From Paractinoplanes bogorensis (GTDB taxonomy: Bacteria; Actinomycetota; Actinomycetes; Mycobacteriales; Micromonosporaceae), in NCBI RefSeq assembly GCF_018829635.1, contig NZ_JAHKKG010000021.1, positions 40,962 through 104,961 of the forward strand: 64,000 nucleotides of DNA, written 5' to 3'. Positions 16,440 through 26,047 of this stretch are shown here, piece by piece. The translations under genes were made by a program, and so were the position numbers. The notes under the pieces were generated by a model that saw only the letters and a list, made by a program, of their open reading frames with translations, ran no database searches and was not told the origin of the DNA. Each line of letters opens with the position of its first letter. The stretch's first letter is position 1.

Positions 16440-16748
16440 CTATTTGCGGATCTTCAGCACCTGCGCGTCGTGCGCGACGATGTCCAGCACGCGGGTCCCC
16501 GCCGCGTCCCGCACCCGCAGGGCGTTGCCCTCCGCGCGCTCCCAGCTGCCCCGGCCGGGCACGGCGCGGTCGGCCGGGCCCGCGGTGTATTCGAGGTAGC
16601 CGCCGCCGGGCCGGAACTCCAGGCTGGGCCGGGGTGCCCGGCTGGGCGGGAAGGCGTAGTCGCCGGGGCGGTAGACGGCCTGATCGTCGGTGTCCTCCTC
16701 GAAGGACCGATACCAGCGCCGGAACAGGTCCGGCGAGATGTCAGGCAT
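16440..16748 (-). CDS. Small protein of unknown function upstream of the metalloprotease
   Basis: A protein of about 102 residues from the ATG at 16748. The sequence (RRWYRSFEEDTDDQAVYRPGDYAFPP, then RPSLEFRPGGGYLEYTAGPADR and GSWERAEGNALRVRD) predicts a small beta-rich, lipocalin- or META-like domain; I cannot name the family. The frame stays open upstream and contains five imperfect units of the type TSEDK (about 16774-16857) in exact register, so a longer form beginning near a GTG at 16922 is possible. It ends 19 bases before the metalloprotease and may be its partner, regulator or inhibitor; this is inferred from position. Confidence 0.6.
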   Translation of the reverse strand: MPDISPDLFRRWYRSFEEDTDDQAVYRPGDYAFPPSRAPRPSLEFRPGGGYLEYTAGPADRAVPGRGSWERAEGNALRVRDAAGTRVLDIVAHDAQVLKIRK

Positions 16749-16918
16749 TGTCGTGGCCGCCTCGCTGCGCGTCTGGTCTTCGCTGGTCTTGTCTTCGCTG
16801 GACTTGTCGTCGCTGGTGAGCTTGTTGTCGCTGGTGGGCTCGTCTTCGCTGGTGGAAGGCAACACTGGCAGCGCCGCCCCGGTCCGGGCCGCGTTCGGTC
16901 CGTGATCCGACAGCCCCA

Positions 16919-16935
16919 CGTTCCCCTTAGGAACG
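16919..16935. promoter_or_regulatory. Inverted repeat CGTTCC-N5-GGAACG
   Basis: CGTTCC (16919-16924) and GGAACG (16930-16935) flank a 5-base spacer between the divergent small gene and the glycine-rich-domain-like gene. On the minus strand it covers an AAGGGG that could be the ribosome site for the GTG at 16922. It is a plausible operator or translational switch. Confidence 0.35.
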
Positions 16936-16980
16936 AACGTCCGATGACCCTTGCCTACGCCCGGCGCGACGCTGCACGGC

Positions 16981-17607
16981 ATGAGATGGAGCCGACGCAC
17001 ACCGGACCGCCTCGCCGCGATCGACGCCTACCGCTTCCCCGTGTCGGTGCGCCAACGCCTGGCCGCCGACAACAGCACCTTGACCAGCGCTGATCTGGAC
17101 CGGATCGAGGCCGCGGCCCGCCAGTGGTTCCGCCTGGCCGCCCGCCACCCGAAGGCCGAGCTGACCATGCCGTCCCGGATAACCGCCGCCCTGTGGCTCG
17201 AACTGGCCCGACGCCAGACCGACTACGCCACGTTCTGCGCCGAGGCGTTCGGCCACATCTTCGTGCCGCCGCCCGACACACCGGGAAGCACAGCCGGCCC
17301 GGCCGGCCGCCGATACCCGGCGCTGGGCGAGACGTTCCGCCGGGCCCGGGAGGACGAGAACTGCGATCCCGCCCAGCTGCCGCTGCTGTTCCGCATCGAC
17401 CAGGAGCTGGCAGTCCCGCAGGGCAACCGTTACCTGGCCGACTGCGGCGGCCGGGGCATCTGCCACGACCTGCCGGGCGCCTTATGCCTGATGCACGTCA
17501 CGGGCACCGGCCGCACGCGCCGCTTCAACGGCCCGTTCGGTCCCCCTCCAGCCACCGGCTACGAGCCCGGCGGCCTCTCCTGCAGCGGCGGCTGCGGCAG
17601 CGGCTGA
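16981..17607 (+). CDS. Glycine-rich-domain (GRDP)-like hypothetical protein
   Basis: A 208-residue protein. MPSRITAALWLELARRQTDYATFCAEAFGHIFVPPP resembles the conserved helical core of glycine-rich-domain proteins, where the motif reads roughly D-x-x-W-H-x-x-x-x-x-T-x-x-Y-x-x-F-C; here the usual WH is WL, so a key His may be lost. The C-terminus ends in the Cys/Gly-rich tail GLSCSGGCGSG, seen in many members and possibly metal-binding or processed. Function is unknown. It converges on the RNA ligase gene with only 6 bases between stop codons. The ATG at 16981 follows the inverted repeat at 16919-16935. Confidence 0.6.
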   Translation: MRWSRRTPDRLAAIDAYRFPVSVRQRLAADNSTLTSADLDRIEAAARQWFRLAARHPKAELTMPSRITAALWLELARRQTDYATFCAEAFGHIFVPPPDTPGSTAGPAGRRYPALGETFRRAREDENCDPAQLPLLFRIDQELAVPQGNRYLADCGGRGICHDLPGALCLMHVTGTGRTRRFNGPFGPPPATGYEPGGLSCSGGCGSG

Positions 17608-17613
17608 GGGCTT

Positions 17614-18183
17614 TCAGCCGATCAGGGCGGGCGCGGTGCTCTCCATCTGAGCGAAGTCGCGGTGCTTCAGCTTGGCCCGGCGGCCGTCGGGGTGATGCCA
17701 GACGATGCCCTCGAACTGGGGGTGGGCGAGCAGCCAGGTGCGCAGACCGGCGAAGTCCAGGGGAACGTCCAGCCGGTCGGCCTCGGCGTGGGCCACCAGG
17801 GCGTGCCCTCGGATGCGCTCGGGGTTGCCGTTGATCCGCTCGCCGATCAGCTCGTAGGTGCCGGCCGTGAAGCGGCCGCTGGTCAGGGCCTCGGCGTGGT
17901 AGCGGGCGTAGGACGACTGGGCGATCGGCTCCCAGCCGACGGTCTTGCCGGTCACCGGGTCCGTCATCACCGGACGGTAGCCGGGCGGACGGGTGCGGGC
18001 GGGACGCACCTCGCGGCGGCCCCACCACACACCGTCCGAGTCGAACATGACGCAGGTGCCGTCGTACTTACGCGTCGGAACTCCCTCGCCGGCGACAACC
18101 CATCCACAGTCCGGATGCACCCGCGGAAGGAGAATCTTCCGCCGCTCAGGGTCACGCAAAAACAGCGTAGGAATCTTCTTCAC
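17614..18183 (-). CDS. RLIG1/DUF5565-type RNA ligase-like nucleotidyltransferase
   Basis: A 189-residue protein with the ordered motifs of a covalent nucleotidyltransferase. K39-Y-D-G-T-C is motif I, whose Lys takes AMP; WWGRREV follows; E111 sits in YELIGERINGNPE (motif III); FEGIVWHH (E158-G-I-V) is motif IV; K171-L-K173-HRDF is motif V. The KxDGTC form of motif I is that of the RLIG1 (C12orf29, DUF5565) 5'-3' RNA ligase family, shown in vertebrates to join RNA ends. DNA-ligase accessory domains are absent. It starts at GTG 18183 with a GGGAGGA site, downstream of 45-bp repeats and tRNA-Val on the same strand, which suggests RNA or tRNA repair. The assignment rests on motif reading. Confidence 0.8.
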   Translation of the reverse strand: MKKIPTLFLRDPERRKILLPRVHPDCGWVVAGEGVPTRKYDGTCVMFDSDGVWWGRREVRPARTRPPGYRPVMTDPVTGKTVGWEPIAQSSYARYHAEALTSGRFTAGTYELIGERINGNPERIRGHALVAHAEADRLDVPLDFAGLRTWLLAHPQFEGIVWHHPDGRRAKLKHRDFAQMESTAPALIG

Positions 18184-18210
18184 ACAAAGATCCTCCCACC
18201 GCCCCCAACC

Positions 18211-18403
18211 GATTTACCGCCAAGCGCAACCGGCAGACGCAACCGGCCATAACGTGGGGTTTCAGAGCGATTTACCACCGAGCGCAAGTGGCCGCAACGT
18301 GGGGTTTCAGAGCGATTTACCACCGAGCGCGAGTGGCCGTAACGTGGGGTTTCAGAGCGATTTACCACCGAGCGCGAGTGGCCGTAACGTGGGGTTTCAG
18401 GGG
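18211..18403. repeat. 45-bp tandem repeat array upstream of the RNA ligase
   Basis: Three head-to-tail 45-bp units begin at 18269, 18314 and 18359 with GATTTACCACCGAGCGC and end in GTGGGGTTTCAG; they differ at about two positions (G/A, T/C), and the last diverges at its end. A degenerate 58-base copy precedes them at 18211. There are no unique spacers, so this is not CRISPR. The unit length keeps one minus-strand frame open (15-residue repeat SETPRYGHSRSVVNR) that ends in a GTGA overlap with the ligase start, but coding is unproven. The array occupies the ligase leader region. Confidence 0.9.
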
Positions 18404-18417
18404 GCTCGGCCCCCTGA
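18397..18417. other. Perfect 9-bp stem-loop capping the repeat array
   Basis: TCAGGGGGC (18397-18405), loop TCG, GCCCCCTGA (18409-18417). It adjoins the last repeat unit on the tRNA side. The half-sequence GGCCCCCTGAGG recurs at the start of the GC-rich repeats near 41.77 kb. Confidence 0.7.
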
Positions 18418-18438
18418 GGAGGCATCCACGATGCCAAG

Positions 18439-18457
18439 GCCCGCGCTTTCCGCGGGC
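18439..18457 (-). terminator. Hairpin downstream of tRNA-Val
   Basis: GCCCGCG (18439-18445), loop CTTTC, CGCGGGC (18451-18457), 17 bases past the tRNA 3' end on the minus strand. Its position suits termination of the tRNA transcript, though readthrough toward the repeats and ligase is possible because there is no T-run. Confidence 0.6.
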
Positions 18458-18473
18458 AGGGGGTGCCGCAGCG

Positions 18474-18545
18474 TGGGCGCGGTAGGTTTCGAACCTACGA
18501 CCCCCCGCTTGTAAGGCGGGTGCTCTCCCACTGAGCTACGCGCCC
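18474..18545 (-). tRNA. tRNA-Val (anticodon UAC)
   Basis: Read on the minus strand, acceptor arms GGGCGCG and CGCGCCC pair, with A as discriminator base. The D arm is GCUC-AGUGGGA-GAGC, the anticodon arm is CCCGC-CUUACAA-GCGGG giving UAC, and the T arm is GUAGG-UUCGAAA-CCUAC. The length is 72 bases and CCA is not encoded. UAC reads GUA valine codons. It stands alone, upstream of the repeat array and the RNA ligase-like gene. Confidence 0.95.
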
Positions 18546-18582
18546 GGCATTGGTGTAGCCGGAGTCGCCATCGTACCTAAGG

Positions 18583-19047
18583 TCACGCGGTCAGGTCGGC
18601 CAGGGCGGTGCGCCAGGCTTTCTGGTCGCGTGCCTCGCCGGGGCCGGTCATCTCGGCGAAGCGGACGATGCCGTCGCGGTCGATCAGGAACGTGCCCCGG
18701 TTGGCCATGCCGCCCTCGTCGTGGAAGACGCCGTAGGCCTGGGCCACCGCCCCGTGCGGCCAGAAGTCGGCCAGCAGGGGGAAGTCGAAGCCTTCCTGCA
18801 TGGCCCACACCTTGTGGGCGTAGACCGAGTCGACGCTGACCGCCAGCACCTGCACGTCGTCGTTCTGGTAGTCGGGCAGGTGGTCGCGGATCTCGGTGAG
18901 CTCGCCCTGGCAGGTGCCGGTGAAGGTGAACGGGTAGAACACCAGCAGCACCGCCTTGCGGCCGTGGAAGTCAGCCAGCCGTACGGGCTGGTTGTTCTGG
19001 TCTTTGAGGGTGAACTCGGGCGCGGGAGCGCCCACCGGAACCGTCAT
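18583..19047 (-). CDS. ahpE: AhpE-type peroxiredoxin
   Basis: A 154-residue one-Cys peroxiredoxin. FYPFTFTGTCQGELTEIRD holds the peroxidatic C46 and its T43, matching mycobacterial AhpE, which reduces peroxides and peroxynitrite and is recycled by mycothiol/mycoredoxin or thioredoxin systems. C46 is the only Cys in the protein, consistent with no resolving Cys. It is cytoplasmic. It lies 60 bases downstream of the DUF3052 gene on the same strand, the order also found in mycobacteria near aceE. Confidence 0.92.
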   Translation of the reverse strand: MTVPVGAPAPEFTLKDQNNQPVRLADFHGRKAVLLVFYPFTFTGTCQGELTEIRDHLPDYQNDDVQVLAVSVDSVYAHKVWAMQEGFDFPLLADFWPHGAVAQAYGVFHDEGGMANRGTFLIDRDGIVRFAEMTGPGEARDQKAWRTALADLTA

Positions 19048-19107
19048 GCGGACACCCTAACCGGACCGGCACCCGCAGGAAGCCGGTCGGTCGGGGACGG
19101 CAGCGAG

Positions 19108-19539
19108 CTACTTCTTCTTGTTGCCCCGGGGTGACACCAGCCGGGCACCGGTCCAGTCCTTGCCCGCGTTGACCGTCGAGGTCTGCTGCAGACCGGCCGT
19201 GGGGGCCGACTCGCTGATCTCGCTCGGTTCGACGTGGTTGTCACGGCCGGCCTTGGGGGTCAGCAGCCACACCACGCCGTTGTCGGCGAGGGGGCCCAGG
19301 GCGTCGGTGAGGATCTCGAAAAGGTCACCGTCACCGTCGCGGTACCACAACAGCACCGCGTCGACGACCTCGTCGGTGTCTTCGTCGACCAACTCGCCGA
19401 CACGTTCGGTCAGGGCGTCACGGAGGTCTTCGTCGACATCGTCGTCGTAGCCCATCTCCATGACCACCATGTTCGGCTCGAAGCCGAACCGGTCCGCCAG
19501 GCTGCGTACGCCGTCGGCCTGACCAGCGGTCGCGCTCAC
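19108..19539 (-). CDS. DUF3052 family protein
   Basis: A 143-residue acidic protein with a Lys tail (RGNKKK). SLADRFGFEPNMVVMEMGYDDDVDEDLRDALTERVGELVDEDTDEVVDAVLLWYRDGDGDLFEILTDALGPLADNGVVWLLTPKAG is the DUF3052 domain, confined to actinobacteria. Its molecular role is unknown; in mycobacteria and streptomycetes it lies beside ahpE and aceE. Probably cotranscribed with ahpE. Confidence 0.9.
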   Translation of the reverse strand: MSATAGQADGVRSLADRFGFEPNMVVMEMGYDDDVDEDLRDALTERVGELVDEDTDEVVDAVLLWYRDGDGDLFEILTDALGPLADNGVVWLLTPKAGRDNHVEPSEISESAPTAGLQQTSTVNAGKDWTGARLVSPRGNKKK

Positions 19540-19649
19540 TGTCTAAGTCCTCCTACCGTTGATTCACCAGAACTGAATTACCAAAAACCTCGGGTCAGTC
19601 CACACACTCAGGGCCTTCGGCGCAAGTGGCGCACCGGGTGTGTGGCAAT

Positions 19650-21884
19650 TTACCGTGCCAGCAGGGCGTGGGCACCCTGTGTGATGGCATCTTCTCCTAC
19701 CAGCACATGCTGCGCGGCCGGACCCACCGGAATCAGCGAATCGGCCGAGGCGATCCGCCTCGCCGCGCCCACGAAACCGCCGTCCACCAGGGCCGCCAGC
19801 ACGCCTTCGCCGACGCCGCCGGAGCGCCGGGTCTCGTCGACGATCAGCACCCGGCCGGTCGCCGCGGCCTCGCGGACGAGGTCGTTGACCGGAAGCGGAT
19901 TCAACCAGCGGAGGTCCACCACGCGGGAACCATAGCCCTGCTCGGCCAGCTGGGCGGCGACCCGGAGGGACATCCGGAGTCCGTTCCCGTACGTGATGAT
20001 GGTCAGGTCTTGGGCGTTGCCGAGCGGATAGGTGCGGGCGCGGCCGATCGGCACGTGCTCGGTGGTCCAGGCGCCGGGGCCGGAGTAGGGCGCCAGCCAT
20101 TCGTTGTCGCCCTGCTGGTAGAGGTCGCGGGTGTGGTAGAGCGCGATCGGCTCGAGGAACACGCACACGCTGCCGTCGGACGCGGCCGAGGCCAGGCAGG
20201 AACGCAGCATGGGGGCGGCGTCGCTGGGCCGGCTGGGCACGGCCAGCACCAGGCCGGGGATGTCGCGCAGCACGGCGACTGAGTTGTCGTTGTGGAAGTG
20301 GCCGCCGAAGGCCTGCTGGTAGGCCAGACCGGCCACCCGGACGACCATCGGGTTCTTGTATTGCCCCGAGGAGAAGAACGACATTGTGGCCGCCTCGCCG
20401 CGCAGCTGGTCCTCGGCGTTGTGCAGGTAGGCCAGGTATTGGATCTCGGGGACCGGGAGCAGGCCGTCGAGCCCGGCGCCCAGGGCCAGCCCGAGGATCG
20501 TCGTCTCGTCGAGCAGGGTGTCGAAGACCCGCTCGTCGCCGAAGCGCTCCTGGAGGTGCTTGGTGACCCCGTAGACGCCACCCTTGCGGCCCACGTCCTC
20601 GCCGAAGACGAGCACGCCCGGGTCGTACGCGAGGGCGTCGGTGAGCGTCGCGTTGATGGTCTGGGCCAGGGTGAGCGGGCCGGACTGCTCGGGGAGTTTG
20701 CCGCCGAACGCCCGGGAGCGGGTCGCCGCGCCGGGACCGAGGGCGCGGGTGGCCACCTCGGTGATGGCGTGGGCGGCGCGCAGCGGGCGGCGCGGGGCCA
20801 GCGGGGCGACGATCTCGCTGACGTTGGCCAGTTTGGGCTCGCCCAGCACCTCCTCGGCCACCTTGCGGACCTGCCAGCCGACCTCGTCGTAGCGGCCGAT
20901 CACCTCGTCCGGCCCGAGCAGGCCCGCCTCGACGAGCAGCCGGGCCGTGCCGACCAGGGGGTCGCGCTCGAGGTCACGGCCGATCTCGTCGGGCGTACGG
21001 TAGCCGACCTCGGCGTCGGCCCCGGCGTGCCCCATCAGGCGCACGGTCGACAGGTGCAGCACGGCGGGCCGGCCCTCGCGGCGTACGTAGCCGACCGCCT
21101 CGGTCGCGGCGTCGTAGGTGGCGGCCAGGTCACAGCCGTCGGCCGCCGTGTAGCGCAGGCCGGGGCGGGACGCGAGCACGGCGGCCAGCCAGCCGTCGGG
21201 GGTGGGCACGCTGATCCCGAGACCGTTGTCCTCGCAGATCAGGAGCAGGGGCAGCCGTACGCCGGTGTGCTCGAACCAGCCGGCCGAGTTGAGCGCGGCC
21301 GTGGCCGCGGCGTGGTTGGCCGAGGCGTCGCCGAAGGTCGCCACCGCGATCGCGTCGCGCGGCCACCGGCTGTCGGTGCGCGGGCGGGCCAGCGAGAAAG
21401 CCAGGCCGACGGCCCGGGGCAGGTGGGACGCGACGGTCGAGGTGGTCGGCACGATGTTGAGCTCGGCGCTGCCGAACACCTTGTGCCGGCCGCCCGCGAT
21501 CGGCTCGTGGGCCGAGGCGACCACGCCGCGCAGCACGTCGCGGGCGGCGTCGGGCAGGTTCTTGGCCCGGGCCGCGAAGAACGCGGCCGAGCGGTAGTGC
21601 AGCAGCACCGGGTCGGTGGGCAGCAGCGCGGCGGCCACCGCGGCGTTGCCCTCGTGGCCGGAGGATCCGATGGTGTAGAAGCCCTCGTTGAAGCTGCGCA
21701 GCCAGCGCGCGGCGAGGTCGAGGTGACGGCTGGCCAGCTGGGCGTCGAAGAGTTCGAGAGCACGGGAACCGGTCAGGGTGGAGCCATCTCGCACGGCGTC
21801 GCCGGGGGCGCGGCGGTCGCCGGGTTGCGGCAAGGCCGACACCGCATCCCGGAAGCGCTCGTCGAGATTCTGCGGGGTGGTCAC
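19650..21884 (-). CDS. Fused alpha-beta E1 component of a 2-oxoacid dehydrogenase
   Basis: A 744-residue thiamine-diphosphate enzyme in which the alpha and beta subunits of E1 are joined. The alpha half has GSSGHEGNAAVA, then the ThDP motif ATFGDASANHAAATAALNSAGWF...LLLICEDNGLGIS; the beta half begins TLAQTINATLTDAL with VLVFGEDVGRKGGVYGVTKHL and LDETTILGLALGAGLDG. It should decarboxylate a 2-oxoacid, pyruvate or branched-chain, and hand the acyl group to a lipoyl E2, but no E2 or E3 is nearby. The GTG at 21884 starts the conserved region; longer in-frame sequence lies over the yjbQ gene. It faces aceE across yjbQ. Confidence 0.87.
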   Translation of the reverse strand: MTTPQNLDERFRDAVSALPQPGDRRAPGDAVRDGSTLTGSRALELFDAQLASRHLDLAARWLRSFNEGFYTIGSSGHEGNAAVAAALLPTDPVLLHYRSAAFFAARAKNLPDAARDVLRGVVASAHEPIAGGRHKVFGSAELNIVPTTSTVASHLPRAVGLAFSLARPRTDSRWPRDAIAVATFGDASANHAAATAALNSAGWFEHTGVRLPLLLICEDNGLGISVPTPDGWLAAVLASRPGLRYTAADGCDLAATYDAATEAVGYVRREGRPAVLHLSTVRLMGHAGADAEVGYRTPDEIGRDLERDPLVGTARLLVEAGLLGPDEVIGRYDEVGWQVRKVAEEVLGEPKLANVSEIVAPLAPRRPLRAAHAITEVATRALGPGAATRSRAFGGKLPEQSGPLTLAQTINATLTDALAYDPGVLVFGEDVGRKGGVYGVTKHLQERFGDERVFDTLLDETTILGLALGAGLDGLLPVPEIQYLAYLHNAEDQLRGEAATMSFFSSGQYKNPMVVRVAGLAYQQAFGGHFHNDNSVAVLRDIPGLVLAVPSRPSDAAPMLRSCLASAASDGSVCVFLEPIALYHTRDLYQQGDNEWLAPYSGPGAWTTEHVPIGRARTYPLGNAQDLTIITYGNGLRMSLRVAAQLAEQGYGSRVVDLRWLNPLPVNDLVREAAATGRVLIVDETRRSGGVGEGVLAALVDGGFVGAARRIASADSLIPVGPAAQHVLVGEDAITQGAHALLAR

Positions 21885-21954
21885 CCAGCCAGCATTACCG
21901 ACCCGCGCGAGACCCGCCATCGGCGAACACATAAGGCCTGGCAGACTCGCTTTC

Positions 21955-22359
21955 ATGCGTACGGAAGTGATCACCGTCCGGACCGGCTCGCGCCCCGTGG
22001 TGCGGGACATCACGGGCGAGGCGGAACGGTTCGTCGAGTCCGAAGGGGACGGGCTGCTGCACGTGTTCGTGCCGCACGCGACGGCCGGGCTGGCGATCAT
22101 CGAGACGGGAGCCGGCTCGGACGACGACCTGCTGACCGCGATCGGGGAGCTGCTGCCGGCCGAGGACAAGTGGCGCCACCGGCACGGCTCGAGGGGACAC
22201 GGGCGCGACCACGTGCTGCCGGCCTGGATCCCGCCGTACGCGTCGCTGCCCGTGATCGGCGGCCGGATAGCACTGGGCACCTGGCAGTCCATCTGTCTCG
22301 TGGACACCAACGGAGACAACCCGGAACGCCAAGTAAGGTTCAGCTTCTTGCCCGGCTGA
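21955..22359 (+). CDS. YjbQ/UPF0047 family protein
   Basis: A 134-residue protein with the family core HVFVPHATAGLAIIETGAGSDDDLL, the His-rich HRHGSRGHGRDHVLPAWIPPYASLPVIGGRIALGTWQSICLVD. Members of UPF0047 show weak thiamine-phosphate synthase activity when overproduced in E. coli; the natural role is unsettled. The neighbouring ThDP enzymes make a thiamine link attractive but unproven. It starts 70 bases from the divergent E1 gene. Confidence 0.88.
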   Translation: MRTEVITVRTGSRPVVRDITGEAERFVESEGDGLLHVFVPHATAGLAIIETGAGSDDDLLTAIGELLPAEDKWRHRHGSRGHGRDHVLPAWIPPYASLPVIGGRIALGTWQSICLVDTNGDNPERQVRFSFLPG

Positions 22360-22518
22360 GTCGAAAAAGAGAAGTTACTGGTCAGTACATGTGTCGCGTA
22401 TCGCGTACCCGCACGGTAGGCGTGACGATGCACACGGCTAAGGGGCAGGATGGAGCTATACCCGAGCGGGTCACACAATGGGCCGCCCGGTTCCGACACC
22501 CGACCAAGAGGAATGCCT

Positions 22519-25257
<2,739 letters not shown>

Positions 25258-25268
25258 GGCATAACCAC

Positions 25269-25311
25269 AAAAGCGCCGGATTCCCCCGTACGGGCGGAGT
25301 CCGGCGCTTTT
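25269..25311. terminator. Bidirectional terminator after aceE
   Basis: AAAAGCGCCGGA (25269-25280) pairs with TCCGGCGCTTTT (25300-25311), with A- and T-runs on both sides. It lies between converging genes and can stop both. Confidence 0.9.
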
Positions 25312-25315
25312 GCTG

Positions 25316-25849
25316 TCAGGCCGGGATGTAGGTCACCACGTCGACACCGGTCTTCGTCTGCCACGACTCGGTGAGGGTGAGAGCGATCTTCGTGCCCTCG
25401 GCCCACAGCTTGCGACCCTCGCCCAGCACGACCGGGAAGGTCATGATCCGGTACTCGTCGATCAGGTTGTGCCGGGTCAGATAGTTGACCAGGTCGGCGC
25501 TGCCGTTGATCAGCAGCGACGCCGGGCCGGCCTTGAGCGCCCCGACGGCCTCGGCGACCTCGCCGGCCAGGAAGCTCGCGTTCCACTCGGGCTCGGTCAG
25601 CGTGGTGGTCGCGACGTGCTTGGGCATCGAGTTCATCTTGACCCCGAAGTGGCCGGTCTCGGCCTCCATCTGAGGCCAGGCCGCCTTGAAGCCCTCGTAG
25701 GTCTTGCGGCCCAGCAGCAGCGCGTCGGCCTCGCGCAGGTTCTTGTCCTGCCAGCCGGCGAGCTCCTCGTTGAAGTAGGGACCACTCCACTGCGGTTCCT
25801 CGAAGACGCCGTCGAGCGTCACGTACTCCACCGCGACGATCTTGCCCAT
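25316..25849 (-). CDS. Dihydrofolate reductase-fold protein (RibD C-terminal family)
   Basis: A 177-residue protein of the RibD_C/DHFR-like family: VAVEYVTLDGVFEEPQW at the start, ADALLLGRKTYEGFKAAWPQ, and SLLINGSADLVNYLTRHNLIDEYRIMTFPVVLGEGRKLW. Such stand-alone proteins bind NADPH but substrates are mostly unknown, and they are not true DHFRs. The ATG at 25849 opens the conserved domain. It stands alone between a terminator and the MFS gene. Confidence 0.9.
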   Translation of the reverse strand: MGKIVAVEYVTLDGVFEEPQWSGPYFNEELAGWQDKNLREADALLLGRKTYEGFKAAWPQMEAETGHFGVKMNSMPKHVATTTLTEPEWNASFLAGEVAEAVGALKAGPASLLINGSADLVNYLTRHNLIDEYRIMTFPVVLGEGRKLWAEGTKIALTLTESWQTKTGVDVVTYIPA

Positions 25850-26047
25850 GAACTCGCTCCTCGGTCGGTTGCCGGTCGCTTGAGAACTATGCCAGCCGTC
25901 CGGCCTCATCACCGCCCGTGATACCGAAAGTGTTCGATCAAATGCGCTACGGAGTATGGACCGGTTGTGGCGGCTTCCGTAAGCTCCCGAGGTGGGTGGC
26001 GCTGGGGCCATTCTCCCAAGAATTTTGCACTCCTCCAGGAGGCCGAG

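Noticed and set aside
16749..17000. Long start of the small gene at 17000
   Set aside because: It would overlap the start of the divergent gene at 16981 and begins with sequence unlike the acidic repeat part; the start near 16922 is kept only as an alternative.
18211..18403. CRISPR array
   Set aside because: The repeats are head to tail with no unique spacers between them and no cas genes are present.
18474..18545. Genomic-island attachment site at tRNA-Val
   Set aside because: No integrase gene and no direct repeat of the tRNA 3' end was found in the window.
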